A DNA stretch of 64,000 nt from Fraxinus americana (lineage: Eukaryota; Streptophyta; Magnoliopsida; Lamiales; Oleaceae), in assembly GCA_035079005.1 (NCBI GenBank), contig CM068719.1, positions 7,706,061 to 7,770,060 of the forward strand. The letters are read 5' to 3'. Below are positions 1-12,345 of this stretch, in pieces. Positions within the stretch are counted from its first letter, which is position 1, and each line of letters begins with the position of its first letter. The notes beneath the pieces are model-generated. The model did not search any database and was not told the origin of the DNA. It saw only the letters and a program-made list of their open reading frames with translations. The translations under genes and the position numbers were made by a program.

Positions 1-169
1 CACCAAGTTTTACACTCCGCCACGTGTCAAACTATTATTTGTTGATAAAAAACAGTTTTTTTTGGACAATCAAATTTTACTAATGAAGATGATGTCAAGT
101 ATGATGTAGAAATGTCATCTCTAAGTGATTTTATTCTAATTCCAGTAGCTATTTTTCATCAAAATTATT

Positions 170-312
170 AGGGTTGTGCTATGTGTAAATAATGGTTTAC
201 ACTCCTTCACATGAAGGGGAGCCCGCACACAATAAAATATGTGTGAGCCCTCTTCATGTGAAAACGGTGTAAATCACTATGTACACTAGTGAGTGTAGAT
301 ATAGCTTAATTC
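170..312. mobile_element. Small MITE with 8-bp target duplication
   Basis: A 143-bp element is flanked by the direct repeat AAATTATT (162-169 and 313-320), an 8-bp target-site duplication. Its ends are imperfect inverted repeats built around GCTATGTGTA. The interior contains a complementary pair near 213-225 and 250-262 (CTTCACATGAAG-like), so the whole element can fold. A relative with the same terminal word lies at 4031-4226. The 8-bp duplication suggests the hAT superfamily, but the ends do not match the other hAT elements of this window, so the superfamily is an inference. No coding capacity is visible. Confidence 0.6.
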
Positions 313-320
313 AAATTATT

Positions 321-2440
321 AAAGGTCTACACTTGTACGATGCGACACTTCGTCTTGTCGGCTTAGCCTTATTACTCTTGAAAGTTCTTAAACACATTCA
401 TACTCGCCTATCTTGACGGTTACGTATGGCGACTTTTTTCTGACGTCAATTCGGTGGGAACGCGATAGAAGCAGGAGTCCGTTCCGCACACGCAAACTTT
501 TCCTCCGAAGGTGAGAGGCTCCCATGAAGCAAGGCTTAGGATTTCACCACGTGTCCACAGTACCCTAAGGTGGAATTTCAACCATAAAATAGCAATTGTT
601 GTCCATTGTTGGGCCCACCTTTTAAAGTAAAGCGAATGGTTTTGGAAAATCTTCGATGGGGCCCAACAAGAAACCTAATAACTTTTGCCAAGTATCGTGA
701 TTAACTTTATACTTTCAGCCCATTCGGTGGAGAGGGAAATCAAATTTGTAAGTGATTCTAATAAAAAAATAATAAAATGTATGGTTGAGAAATTTTGGAT
801 CTCATAAAATGATAAAACTATTTGTACATAATTTTCTTTATCGAAAACGTTACACCGTCTCATATGTGCGCGAGGCCCGTGTGAATAAAAAACTCCAAAA
901 AATGTGGTCCCCACACCTTATTGTGAGTGTAGGTACATAAAATATGTGATTAAAATTAATTGTTGATAAAAAATTAAATTTAAATTTCTCAAACAGGTGA
1001 TAAGAATATTTCGATGTGAATAAAAATTCTTGATTTCAGGTTAGAGATTTTTCTCAAAAGTATAAAATTAAAAGAGGATCAATTGTGCCAATAATCCAAA
1101 CTAATGTTGGAATTTAAGTCATTTTAAGAGAAAAAATGCTCAAATATTGGTCCTTAACTCATCGTCGAGTAGCAACGTTTTTCTCAACCTTTATAAAAGA
1201 GCAAGTTTGTCCTCAATTTTTTTAATATAGTTACGATCAGTCCTTCAACAATTTGAAATTATCTTGTAGCCCTCACATCTTCAGTTTTCTAAAATTGGGA
1301 AATCATTTTTCAATCTAGACTAGATTTTTGTCCAAAAATTTGAAGGGAGACATTTTTTCACGTGCGTCACGTGATGATATTTTTTTTCCTATTGTCGACA
1401 ATTTAATTGAAATAAAAATAAGATGGGGTCCAATGGGAATCCAAAGTCTAATAGAGTATACGAACAAATAATAGTTACTGCATTATGTATAATATTATAA
1501 TAATGTGAGGTAACGTTAATCTTTGTACGTCTCTGTCTAAATCATTATGCTGACAAATTGTTTATTGTCATAGGTGGTCCAGTCCAGGTGTTCTTTCCAG
1601 AATTTGGATGCACAATGCAACTTTAGTGTACATTTTCCTAAAATTAAATATAGGTTTGTTCTTGGAGGTTCTGGATTTGGTTGCTATTTGGTCCATGTTA
1701 AATATAGATAGGAATGGGCAGTTGGAATTTGGAAAGCTTTTCTCATTGCTTACCTTATTCTCTCTTCTTTTCTTTCTGTATTTTCAAAAAAAAATCAAAC
1801 GTAGGAATGTTAAATGTGACGAATCAAACCGCATAGCTTGCCAACCTTTAGGTTCTGCTCGGCTCAGTGCAACATTCACGGCTTACCTTTTCTTTAGTTG
1901 AAAATTGTATTTTGTAGCTAAAATACGAATTGCTCGAGAGCCAACTAGTGTGATTAATGAGCGGCTTGCACAAATGAATTTGCTCGACTCGCACCCACAA
2001 CTAGCCCAAGTCAAACCCGTTCTTACTGGGGAGGGTCAATCTGATGAGGAACTTGCCCCTACTTAACACCCCTAATCAAATGAGACTGAAATGTTCAGCT
2101 CGATTGATTATGAGTATTAAACTTGTAGCTATATTATTAAACTTTAAATTTCTATTGATACTGAATTTGAGTTGATTCTCATCAAAATTCGATCGAATCA
2201 AATCATGAACAATTTCATTAATACTCATTTTAGTTTAATTTTTATCAAGACTCGATCAAACTAAAAGTTTCTGTGCGCTATAGCCCTATCAATTTGGTTT
2301 CACGAGGGGAATCACTATCGACATCTTGTTAGGTAATCAAAATGTTTATTTAAACACGATAATCTTGCCTAATCGTTTTGTTAGAGATGCTTTTGTATAG
2401 CATCAATACTCGATTTAGATGGATTCTCATCACAAGTCCA
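321..2440. other. Intergenic stretch, no gene recognised
   Basis: No open frame here resembles a known protein; the longest is under 100 codons and lacks any recognisable motif. A short segment at about 850-940 has complementary GC-richer parts like those of the 170-312 MITE. A CTCG-rich passage at about 1850-2070 may be an old hAT remnant, but no target duplication could be fixed. Confidence 0.5.
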
Positions 2441-2808
2441 TCATACCAAATCATTTCCATGTCCCACCTCTAATTTTTTGGCCATATAAAAAAATTGATA
2501 AGCGGAATGGGACAATTTCTTATCTAAATCCATTAGAATGGAGGGACCTTAAAGTCCAAGAGTGGCAAGTGTTCGCCTATGTAAGATGTGGCTGGAAAAT
2601 AGAAGGATCGTGGCTCTTTTGGGCTACCTCCAAGTTGCATTTTACGTGGTGTATTTTTGTGTACATGGTATAAGTATTCATTAATTGGATAAAAATACTT
2701 GGCCTTTTCAGACCCATCACGAGACAACACATCGTATACCAAATCCACGGCAACAGAGGTTTTTCCATTTTGGTGTTGTCTTTTTCTTGTCTAGTCCTGA
2801 AGTTTGAA
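2441..2808. repeat. Dispersed duplication, copy 1 (uninterrupted)
   Basis: This 368-bp segment is repeated in the same orientation at 3978-4841. Matching landmarks include AATCATTTCCAT near the start, GCGGAATGG, GTGGCTGGA and CTTGTCTAGTCCTGAAG at the end. This copy lacks the two insertions of the second copy and so shows their empty sites. Its function is unknown. It may be a fragment of an older transposon. Confidence 0.6.
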
Positions 2809-2950
2809 AAATACTTCTACAGAATTGCATCATGCGTTCTTCAACTAATTATATGCTACAATTAATTTTGGTTGAAAATTAATTATTTTTTATTATTTTT
2901 TTATGTTGCATAAATCGAGTTCTTGGGTTTTTTTGCCCCTTAGATATTAA

Positions 2951-3088
2951 GAGGGTGTTTGGTAGAGATTAAAATTGGATTAAAATTGAAAAACTAGCCG
3001 TTATTATTGACTTTTAGTAGATGAGTGTGACCCAATAACGGCTATATTTTCAATTTTAATTGAATTTTGAGCCGTACCAAACATGCCC
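2951..3088. mobile_element. Tourist-like MITE
   Basis: A 138-bp element is bounded by TAA on both sides (2948-2950 and 3089-3091). The terminal inverted repeats are GAGGGTGTTTGGTA on the left and the complement of TACCAAACATGCCC on the right. A second complementary pair around AGCCGTTATT sits inside. A TAA duplication with G-rich, GTTTG-containing ends is typical of PIF/Harbinger-derived Tourist MITEs. It is non-coding. Confidence 0.65.
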
Positions 3089-4030
3089 TAAATTTGAAGG
3101 GAGCTCGTATTAAAATGAGTTACTACAATATGCACGTGTTAGTGATTTAGACATCTATTTAGATTTGAGATTCCATCTAACATTGTTAAGAAAAGGTAGG
3201 TTAAATTCTTATATGTTGGTTATATAATTCATTTTTATTCGATGTTAAATTTATCTCTTAACATACCATAGCAAAATGGTGACACTTTTAAGAGCATCAA
3301 TCTTATAATATGTGTGCTCGTTTTTTAGTTTTAATCTAATCGAATAATTTGCTGGAGTTTAATGAATGTTGATACTATATTATGATTTGAGATTTTATCT
3401 TAAAATATCAAATTTATTAAGAGGAGTAACTCAAATAATTAAATATCGGTTATATATTTTATCTTTATTTGAAGTGAAATTTATACATTAACATGTCCCT
3501 GTTAATGGCTCGTTTGAGAACATCAATGCGGGAATGCATGTGCTCATTTAGTTTTGATTGGATCGAATTTTTTGTTGGAATTTAAGTTACTCTAATTCCA
3601 TATTAAAACTTGGGGAGCTTTTCACAAATAACCGAAATGCTAAATTATTTTTCAACATACTATCTAACCTTTTGTTCATCGAAATATTGTTTTTTCTTAT
3701 TATATTTTGCACTACACTTTATAATACAGTGTGTTACACTACATGTTTACTCCACCATCATCGTCAATACCATCACCATTGCAATAAACTCCCCAAATGC
3801 ACACACCGACCCAACCAATTAAATTTGACACCAATGTTGTCATCATCACCATCAATATCTCGACCACCTCTCCAAACCTCAATGGTTAAGATGGCTTTTT
3901 ATAATCTCTCAACTAAAATTGATTCATACAAATTTACATGATTGAATAGAAAATATGAAAGTAAAAGAAAATTTCAATCAAACCGAATCATTTCCATTTC
4001 CCAACTATAATTGTTGGGGCATATAAAAAT

Positions 4031-4226
4031 ATGGGTTGTACTATGTGTACACAATGGAGTACACAAAGTTTTACACCCCACTCACATGGAGAGGGCACGC
4101 ACACAATAAAATATTTGTGGGTCTCCTTTCATATGAGGGGGGTGTAAAACTTTGTGTACACCTTGTGCGGGCCCTCTCCATGTTAGGGAGGGTGTAAAAT
4201 TTTGTGGTGTACACATAGCATTTTCC
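4031..4226. mobile_element. MITE inserted in duplicated segment
   Basis: A 196-bp insertion is bounded by TAAAAAT (4024-4030 and 4227-4233). The empty site is preserved in copy 1 of the surrounding duplication, near 2488-2500. The terminal inverted repeats share CTATGTGTACAC. The interior has further complementary blocks around TTTTACACCC and GAGAGGGC. The terminal word relates it to the element at 170-312. It is non-coding. Confidence 0.65.
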
Positions 4227-4422
4227 TAAAAATATTGCTAGGCGGAATGGACAATTTGTTAACTAAATCCGCTAGAATGGGGGTCTAAAAAGTCCAAAGT
4301 GGCACGGGTGCGCCTAAATAAAGATATGGCTGGATAATAGGAGGATAGTGGCTTAGACTACATCCTTTTTGTGTACATGGTTTTTCGACCAACTCAGCAC
4401 TAGACAACGCATAATAGTATAC

Positions 4423-4770
4423 AGATGAGTAATTATGTTTATAGTGAAAGACCACCATAATCATACCATAATCATCATACATAGTCATTTATTTAATCAC
4501 TTAATTTTTTAATCATAAATGCTCACTATACTCATGTATGGTTCCACTTTTTACATGGTTAAAATCAATTTTTATACCGTTGCAAAGTGCAAGTGGATCC
4601 CAGTGTCTGGCTTTTATTGAGAAGGAAGTCAAAAATGACTGCATCAACTATAAAATAATTGATTAATCCAGATGAATTTTTTTCCCAAACAAGCATTATG
4701 GATGATTAAGTGATTAAATATATACCACATGGATAACTACGATAGTCGTTCTCTACGAATAGTATTACTC
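4423..4770. mobile_element. MITE-like insertion of unclear superfamily
   Basis: This 348-bp block is absent from copy 1 of the surrounding duplication and is bounded by ATAC on both sides (4419-4422 and 4771-4774). Its ends contain GAGTAAT and the complementary ATTACTC. The target duplication is short and the inverted repeat is weak, so the superfamily is not assigned. It is non-coding. Confidence 0.4.
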
Positions 4771-4841
4771 ATACAAAATACACGACAATAGGGGTTTTTC
4801 CATTTTGGTGTGTCTTTTTCTTGTCTAGTCCTGAAGTTCCA

Positions 4842-7711
4842 TTTTGGCGTGCTCACACGCCTCGTGTGCTCGTCGTTCAAAGTCAAGATCTAACTTATGG
4901 TTTCGTGTTATAAATGCTCGCTGACAATGGCCTGGGTTTGCACATGCGAGCTCAAAGTTAAGTCGAATGGAAATTCCTGCCACTATCCTTGTAAAATCAA
5001 TTGTTAACATACCGATACCGAAGCCAGTATTCATGTCTATTTGAATAAGCTTCTTTCATTTTGCAACAATAATTGACAAAAGACATTTATTCACAGTCAA
5101 CTCTATAATCTTAAAGCTGGTTGTTATTTGGTCTGATTGGCCAGATTGGTGAATTTTTCTGAGGTTTGGTGGGATAATTCTTATCAAAGTACTCAATATT
5201 CTGGCAATAATATGAGCATGACTCTTTTAATTACATGAACCAGAAAAAGTTGTAGCCGTGACTAGATTAGTAGTTCTTTCAAAGTGGTAAGATGACTTTT
5301 TTACTAGGCGTTAAGCGACCGCTTTATTTGTCTAAATGTTGAGCCGTTTCTAAGTGACTAGGCTATAGTCGAGCATGCTACATTGGGAAAGATTTGACTT
5401 GACTAGACCGTTCTGTACTCTTCTATCATCCTCCAACTGAACAATCAAGTGAATTTAACTGTAAGTGTACATTAAAGGGTCACATGAATAGATTCATTGA
5501 ATTCTCCAATAAACATGTTTTTTCTCACTAGGAAAATCTCGTGCCCCGTGATGATAAGCTGGAGGGTGTGGTCATAATTACTGTTCGAAACAATGGAAGA
5601 ATGGAGAATACATAGTACAGAGGAATAGATATCCAACATCAAAGACTTGTGCTCATTTTTGTGAGTGGATACACAAGGGAAAGCCACACCACATATTCCA
5701 AAAGCAATTGGTTTGGGTCCCATATGGTTCAATAACGTGCTTCGAATTCTCCTAGGTGCGCATGACATTGTTTGACTGAAATTTTAGCATCAAAACATGA
5801 AAGGATTGGACACCATAAAACCTTATAATGCTGCAATTTGATAGACCAAAGTAACCCTTTGGCCATCAATCAAATCTTACTAGATGGGATTACAGACGAA
5901 ACCTATAAAAGATTTCAGTTTTCACCAACCGAAATGTGACCCTTTAATAGGCATCCTTAGGATCAACATTTCTACATGCCGTATTGGTGGATCGTGTCAA
6001 CAAAGAGATGCATGCAAAGCTTTCCTCATGCGTCCCATCCTTCAACTTTGTGTTGGGCAGCATGATTTAGTATATCAGACTCGATTTTTTAATTTGGTCT
6101 CTTTTGCTCATTCTAGTAATATGGTGAAAAAGTATTTATGCAACCGACTCTAAATTATCAAAAAATTAGACCATATTATGCAAATTATGATCCATGGGAA
6201 ATAATCTACTTTTTTGAGAGCACACCACTTGATATTCCATCATAAGTAGGGTTGACTTAGAAGGACTTTCAGGTTTGCATTGTGCTGTGGAGAATCAAAA
6301 AACGATCCTAAGGCTTAAATTCTTTTATAAGATTTTTGCATACTATAGGATGCACAAGTAATTTCTATTAAAACTAGCAGTGAAAATCTTAAGGCTCCCT
6401 CAATTTACTTTCTGTAATCTAAGTTCATTACTTCAAGTACAAGTCTCAAGTCTGTGTTGCGCCATCACATTCAAATTTTTGGCGCCCTGAGCCGGTCCAC
6501 AGTTGCACCCCAACTTTGTGTCACCTTTCATTTACAATAACTGAAACTTCAAGACCTCATTACCAACTGTTGATGATAGTGTGATCATCTCTCAGGTTGT
6601 ATAGTTACTCTTACTGCCTACTGGTTTACATTGGCTGTCTGGACATGACTCGTTGGAAATTCCACAATGAGTACACTAACAACAGAAACTAAGCCTCATT
6701 AACATTAAGTTTAGGGTCGTCTACATGATAAATACATGGCTTGATTATATTTTTACCTTCTGTTGTATTAAAACATTAAGAAGCTGAATCTTGATGATCT
6801 GTGCTCCAACATAGTCCAGTTCATCTTGGATCCTTCATACACATCTACAGACTATGTTCCACTTCTGATAGAATATTGTGATTCAGAGTAGGGAAAAACC
6901 AGTCTTAAAAAACATTCATGTACATTCATACCCAACAAATTTGTAGGTTGTAGCAAAATCATTAAGTCTCGTTTTCTTTTAGATTTATGAACAGCTAAAA
7001 GTTTTCATGCTCAATACCTGCAGTTAACATGGTAAATTCCTTGATGCCAACGCAAGGTATGAAGCTCCAAAGGTTTCACCACGACCAATCTGCATACTAT
7101 TCTTTTTAACCGGATGATGTCTCGGACAAGTATCGCTTGCCATTTATGTGGAGAACGTACCATGAAACCAGCCTTTGCAGGCAATCTCATACAACTTCCT
7201 TTCACAAATAATGAACAGAATCTTTATTTAAGAGCTCATAATTTTTAGGTTTGAATCAAATATCATATTGCATTTCAGACTAACAAAAAACACTAGACCC
7301 AATGAATATTCTTTCATACAGTAAATGGGCTAACGATGTAACACAGTGACAATAGATATAAAACAAAGGGATCTGTTGAATATTCTTCTACAGAGATCTA
7401 TGTCAATGTAAAAGAGAATGCAAGTTGTACAGTACTTGAACAGACTGAACTTCCTTTTCGTCCTCAATTTGTAAAGTGCTATCCAATCTTACCTATCAAA
7501 TATGCCAAAAATGCTCTGTAACAGTGGCAGCCAAAAAGTCTGTTTATCTCCAAGGGCATTGACAATCCAATGAAGCTTAATTTTAACTTCCTTGAGCTTC
7601 ATGATGGGAGGAACAGCCTTCGGATTTGAAGTGTCGTTCAAGAGCATTCTCCCAGGTATCAAGATTTTGCCGAACATAAATATTTACAAGGATTATTTCT
7701 CTTTTCATTTT
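4842..7711. other. Intergenic stretch downstream of the kinase gene
   Basis: No recognisable gene was found. Short open frames near 5472-5768 (minus) and 5884-6153 (plus) match no family I know and have no supporting splice or motif signal. The part nearest the kinase stop (about 7300-7711) probably includes its 3' untranslated region, though no polyadenylation site was fixed. Confidence 0.4.
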
Positions 7712-9676
7712 TCACCTAAGCATATCTACAGAATATAACTGCAACCCGCTCAATGCAGGAGATATGCTAAAAGTGTTACCCTCGCCACCAAAAAATGAAG
7801 GATGTCCAAGGGGTGTTGGCCTATCGGGAATTGTAGGAACCTCAATGTCTCCTTGCAACATTTTCAACGCATCCAAAATGGTCGGCCGTAAGGCCACCAT
7901 AACATGAGCACACAGAATACCAACAAGTACAAATCTTTCCATTATGAGTTTCGGATTTGCATTTGATGAATCTCCATCTTTCAAAAGTGAAGCATCCAAT
8001 ACTGGTTCTAATTTCCCCGCTTTCACCAGTGACCAAGCCCAATCTGTGATTAAAATTGCTCGAGGTGATTCTGAGGATAGATCAAGAGCTTTCTTCCCAC
8101 ACATTATCTCCAAAACAACTACCCCAAAGCTATAAACATCACTTTTCTCAGTTAACTGTCCATAGAGAGCATATTCAGGAGCCAAGTATCCATGTGTTCC
8201 AGCCACTCTGGTAGTGAGGTGAGACTGTCCTTCTCTGATTTGCTTTGCCAATCCAAAATCCGCAACTCTTGCCTTCATATCTGCATCCAACAAAATATTT
8301 GTAGCCTTAATATCCCTATGATAAATAGCTGGCTTTACTCCATAATGCAGATAAGCTAATCCGTTTGCCAGATCCATAATTATGCTTTTCCTTTGTGGCC
8401 ATGTCAATGGTAGCTTCAAACTTCCACCTTGATTTACCGGAAACAAATGGTCATCGAGGTTTCCATTAGGCATGTAATCATAAACGAGGTATCTCTCACT
8501 CTCTCTTGGACCAACATTTTCAGTCACACAGCACCCTCTAAGCGGCACAAGATTCCTATGCTTCAAGTTACTAATGATCTCAACTTCATTGCAAAACTCA
8601 TCATTCCCTTGAAAATCAGATTCTACAAGCTTCTTAACTGCAACAACTGTCCCATCAGCTAAAGTTCCTTTATAAACCATCCCGAACCCACCTCTTCCGA
8701 TGAAATTCTTGGATGAAAAATTATCGGTTGCCTTCTCAAGCTCATGAACTTTATACCAAATAGCCACTGTAGTAGGCCTCTTTCTTGACCTAGATTCCAT
8801 TTCTTCTTCTCCCGAATTAATTCCATCGTGTTTTTCCATCCGTCTTCTGTTCCACCATAAGTACATTCCCAGCAAACAAGACATCAGCAAAATCGCCACA
8901 CCGGCCCCAGTTAGTCCAAAGACAAGAGCCAAATGCCGTTTACTTGAAGAACCCTTATCCGAATCAATCGAAAGACCAAAGATACAAGTCAAAGCACCAG
9001 TGCTTTCAGGCCCAAATTCATTGACAATGCCAGCAGCATATAGGACTGCAAAGTAAAAGCAATCAGTGGAATGAGACTTATTACCATCAACTGCAATCAA
9101 ATCGGTCTGAACCCGTAAACCGGCAGCCAGACAAGCATCGCACTGAGTAAGATCAGTGAGGTCTGGCTTACAAGCAGAGTCCAGTATAGTGAAGGGACCA
9201 AGCTTCTTGCTCCAATCTTCGGTGGACTCAATGGAGGCGCATATATTGGGAGTTATCACAAATTGCAATGGATCAAAGCAAATGGATGTGAGATTTTGTG
9301 GGAGAAAAAGAGAGTTCAACTTGGATTGGAAATCTTCAAGGCAAGAAACGGAAGTTGGCAAATTGGGCAGTTGAAAAAGAGAAGTCTCTTTAAGATGCTG
9401 TGACAGTCCTAAGCCATAAAGGGAGAGGAGGGTTTGGCAGCACTGGCGTTTTCCGGCGGTGGGATCGCCGGAAGTAGGAGAAATCTGCTGGGTTGAATTA
9501 GGATTTGGTGGGGTTTTGCAATCAGAAATCGACCATGGGATTCTCAGTACATAACCAAGATCCATGGGACATGTAGATGAATTGGTGCTTGAAGTTGGAG
9601 AAGAGGAAACTGAAGAAATTAACACCAAAATACAAAGAAACAGACAAAAAATTAAGAATCTAGCCTTCATTTTCAT
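7712..9676 (-). CDS. SPARK-domain receptor-like protein kinase (RKF3/At1g11050 type)
   Basis: This is an intronless gene for a 654-residue membrane receptor-like Ser/Thr kinase, expected at the plasma membrane. Residues 1-25 form a hydrophobic signal peptide. Residues about 36-235 are a cysteine-rich extracellular region beginning CPMDLGYVLRIPW, the pattern of the SPARK domain of RKF3 and At1g11050. Residues 248-275 form one membrane span followed by an NRRR stop-transfer. The kinase domain spans about 325-610: glycine loop 327-332 (GRGGFG), lysine 348 in VAVKK, helix-C Glu364, HRD 453-455 with Asn460, DFG 473-475 and APE 499-501. All catalytic residues are present and it is an RD kinase. The start at 9676 is chosen because it opens directly on the signal peptide. 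Length and intronless structure fit the family. Ligand and pathway cannot be read from sequence. It looks functional. Confidence 0.93.
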   Translation of the reverse strand: MKMKARFLIFCLFLCILVLISSVSSSPTSSTNSSTCPMDLGYVLRIPWSISDCKTPPNPNSTQQISPTSGDPTAGKRQCCQTLLSLYGLGLSQHLKETSLFQLPNLPTSVSCLEDFQSKLNSLFLPQNLTSICFDPLQFVITPNICASIESTEDWSKKLGPFTILDSACKPDLTDLTQCDACLAAGLRVQTDLIAVDGNKSHSTDCFYFAVLYAAGIVNEFGPESTGALTCIFGLSIDSDKGSSSKRHLALVFGLTGAGVAILLMSCLLGMYLWWNRRRMEKHDGINSGEEEMESRSRKRPTTVAIWYKVHELEKATDNFSSKNFIGRGGFGMVYKGTLADGTVVAVKKLVESDFQGNDEFCNEVEIISNLKHRNLVPLRGCCVTENVGPRESERYLVYDYMPNGNLDDHLFPVNQGGSLKLPLTWPQRKSIIMDLANGLAYLHYGVKPAIYHRDIKATNILLDADMKARVADFGLAKQIREGQSHLTTRVAGTHGYLAPEYALYGQLTEKSDVYSFGVVVLEIMCGKKALDLSSESPRAILITDWAWSLVKAGKLEPVLDASLLKDGDSSNANPKLIMERFVLVGILCAHVMVALRPTILDALKMLQGDIEVPTIPDRPTPLGHPSFFGGEGNTFSISPALSGLQLYSVDMLR

Positions 9677-10699
9677 TCTGTTAGTTCAAAAACAAACAGA
9701 TTCAGACTGAAAATCAAGATTCAAGAAAACATAAATGGTGAAAAAGCAGAATTCACCCCTCTCTATCCCAGATGGTTCCGAGAAGAGCAAATGGTGGTGA
9801 ATAAGATCGAAATTTGTTTTACTGATGTAATATGTGAAATCAAGTTTGAATCTTCGATAAAAGAAGGTGCAGAAAACTGGGTCAAATTTGAGTTCTTTAA
9901 TAGTCAGGTTGCAGGTTGCTGGGCGGCTGCTGTCTTTGGACTTCAGTAAATGCCGACGTAGGATTGCATTAACAATAAGTGATTCAAGTCGTCAGATTAT
10001 CTATCTCTGACCAATGTAACATATGATGAACAATCAAATAATAATGCCAATTAAATATAGAAAAAATTGAAGTTACGATACCAAATTTTTTATTTAGTAA
10101 CAGATTTTGTGATGTAGGAGGATTCGAGTCAGACGAGGTCGAGTTGTTTGATAGTACCTTAATGGCGCTGAGATACCATGAGTTGACAGATCAGGGCAAA
10201 ATTGGCAAATAATCATCGACCTTTTCTAATTGTGGCTTTTTTTCGCTACGATTGTCAGAATCACGCCCATGACCCCAATTCGAAAAGCTCTTTTCGGCGC
10301 GCACGTCGTGGTCACTTTGCTATGCTAGGTGTGCATCGATTTCGAGGCCAAATTCAGCTATTTTCCCTTCCGAATCATTAATTTAAGTTATTTTTTGTCA
10401 TTTTTAGTAATACTTCAATTTTCTTTTTGACATAAATTACTATCTAAAATTAATCCAAAATTTTGGGATTTTATTTCCGTCATTATGTATTTCCTTTTGG
10501 TATGAATAATATGATTTTGCTATTTTTTGTAAAATTTCGAAAATTATTATTTTCTAACTATTTAACTCGACTTATGGGTTATTTTTGTTCAATTGTTGAA
10601 TAATAAATATTTTTCTCATTTTTCTTAGTGTTATTTATTTGCGTTCTTCTCTATTATTGTCTATTGGTTCCATCCTGCAGAATAATCACTATTCTGCCT
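9677..10699. other. Upstream region of the kinase gene
   Basis: The first hundred bases upstream of the kinase ATG are A-rich on the plus strand and likely hold the 5' untranslated region and promoter. No confident TATA box was chosen. The remainder up to 10.7 kb has no recognisable gene. Confidence 0.35.
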
Positions 10700-12345
10700 G
10701 TCATCACTTTGTCCAAACATTCATTTGTGTCACCCAAGTAGCTATGTCAACGAGTCGAGCTGAAAAAAGCTCGGGCTTGGCTCGAGCTTTTTTAGGTAGA
10801 GCTTTTTTGGGCTCGAGCCGAGCAGAGCAAAGCTCGGCAAAAAAAAAAATGAGGCTCGGCCCGAGCCTGAGTGGGCCGAGCCGAGCCATTCAGATTTTTT
10901 TTTTTAATGTCAAATCTACATTTTTACTTAGGAAATTTAAAATTTTTACGGTTTATACGTACTATAAATTAAATAAAAAAGTTCGGGCTCGACTCGAGGT
11001 TTTTTGGACCGAACTTTTTGGGCCCGAGGCGAGTAATGCCCCGGCTGAAAAAATGAGGCTCGGCCCGAGCCTTGGCTTCGTATAACCAAGCCCGAGCCGG
11101 GCCTGACTCGAGCTTTTTTCAAGTAGAGCCCGAGCCGTCCGAGTCGGCGAGCTTTTTTGCCATCCCTACACCCAAGGAACCAAACATTTCAAAATGTCGC
11201 AATTGAAGTATAAATGGAAGGAAACTATTAGTTTGACCGTTAGTTAACCAAATAATTAACATTGACCATAATTTTTACGAATTTTAAAAGGATAAAATTG
11301 TAACTTAATATTTTTTCAATAAAAAATACAATTATAATAAATGAATAATTAAATTTAAAAAACATAAATAAAAGAAAAAATAGGTTTTTTTTTTCTTTTT
11401 CTTCTTCCCTCTACTCCATCCCCACCCACCAAAACCAAATCCAAAAGCTATCGCCACCGTCATCTTCCACTGTCACCGCCATCGGCACCTGCCACTAGCA
11501 TCTCAAATGAAGAAATTTTTAACTGCGTTACGATGAATGTCCAATTTGTGAAGTCAAAGCAGTGTTTGGAGGCACATCCTCAAAACCCATCCCCCACTTT
11601 CCATTCTGGGATAATCCATGAACACATCCTCAACTAGGCACCACTACCTCAAAAGGTTTTTGGATTAAGTTTCGAGCACTGTTATTCTAATTATTGGTTG
11701 AATTTTCTTCTTCTCCGGCGAGCCCTTCTCGCACTCGCCTTACCTGAATTCGGCTAGCTCTTCTCCTTCTCTTCTTCTGTGGGTGGTGGTGTACGTAGGT
11801 TCTTGTTGTGGGACAGTGGTGGTGTTAGTGGGTTCTTGTTGTGGCTGTGACTGTAGCGTGGCGATGGTGTTTCGATCTCTTCTGCAGAGGGAATCGTTAT
11901 AATGGGTGGGATCTGATGTCTTAGTGGATTCAATCTCTTGCTCTGTTTCAATTATGGGAGTTTGTTGTACAACGGCTTTTGCAATTCTTTTATCGACGGA
12001 GACGGTGGTGTCAGCGTTGGGTGGGTGCGATGACGTCGATCGTTGTTGCTACTATTGATGGTGTTGGGGAAGAATGAGAGGATGGTAGGTGGTTTTTATC
12101 TTTTAAATTTAATTATTAATACATTATAATTGTGATTTTTGTTAAAAAAAATAAAGTTACAATTTTATCCTTTTAGAATTAGTCAAAAATATTGTCAATA
12201 TTAATTATTTGGTCAACTAACGATTAAACTAACACTTTCCTTTCATTTGAACTTCAGCTGTGACATTTTGAAATATTTGATACCATGAGTGGTACAAATG
12301 AAAGGTTTGGATAAAGTCTGCTACTAAATGTAAGGTTTGGTACCG
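10700..12345. mobile_element. Long-inverted-repeat DNA element, interrupted by a hAT insertion
   Basis: About 170 bp at 11177-11345 is repeated in inverted orientation at about 12115-12300. Shared words include CATTTCAAAATGTC, CCAAATAATTAA and AAAAGGATAAAATTGTAACT with their complements. The match continues outward across the hAT insertion: 10710-10730 (TCCAAACATTCATTTGTG) pairs with about 12290-12320. The core (11345-12110) is GC-richer and contains GGTGGTGG-type simple stretches but no recognisable protein. Long inverted repeats of this type are common in Mutator-like elements, but no target duplication could be fixed, so the outer limits and superfamily are approximate. Confidence 0.5.
10739..11168. 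mobile_element. Non-autonomous hAT element
   Basis: A 430-bp element has a perfect 8-bp target duplication CACCCAAG (10731-10738 and 11169-11176). The left end TAGCTATGTCAACGAG pairs imperfectly with the right end, whose complement reads TAGGGATGGCAAAAAAG. Subterminal regions are dense in GGCTCG/CGAGCC words around an AT-rich centre. This pattern recurs in the hAT elements at 33562, 50467 and elsewhere. It has no transposase, so movement would depend on a source elsewhere. It interrupts an older long-inverted-repeat element and is therefore younger than that element. Confidence 0.8.

Larger units (their letters stand above)
3978..4841. repeat. Dispersed duplication, copy 2 (interrupted twice)
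   Basis: This is the second copy of the 2441-2808 segment. It is expanded to 864 bp by two insertions, at 4031-4226 and 4423-4770. Outside them it aligns with copy 1 along its length, with scattered substitutions and small gaps. The two insertions therefore happened after the duplication. Confidence 0.6.

Noticed and set aside
1608..2060. Open frame and CTCG-rich text suggesting another hAT element
   Set aside because: Possible ends near 1700 and 2070 do not give a matching 8-bp duplication.
5472..6153. Two open frames of about 90-100 codons on opposite strands
   Set aside because: No recognisable domain, no splice context and no codon pattern beyond chance in AT-rich plant DNA.
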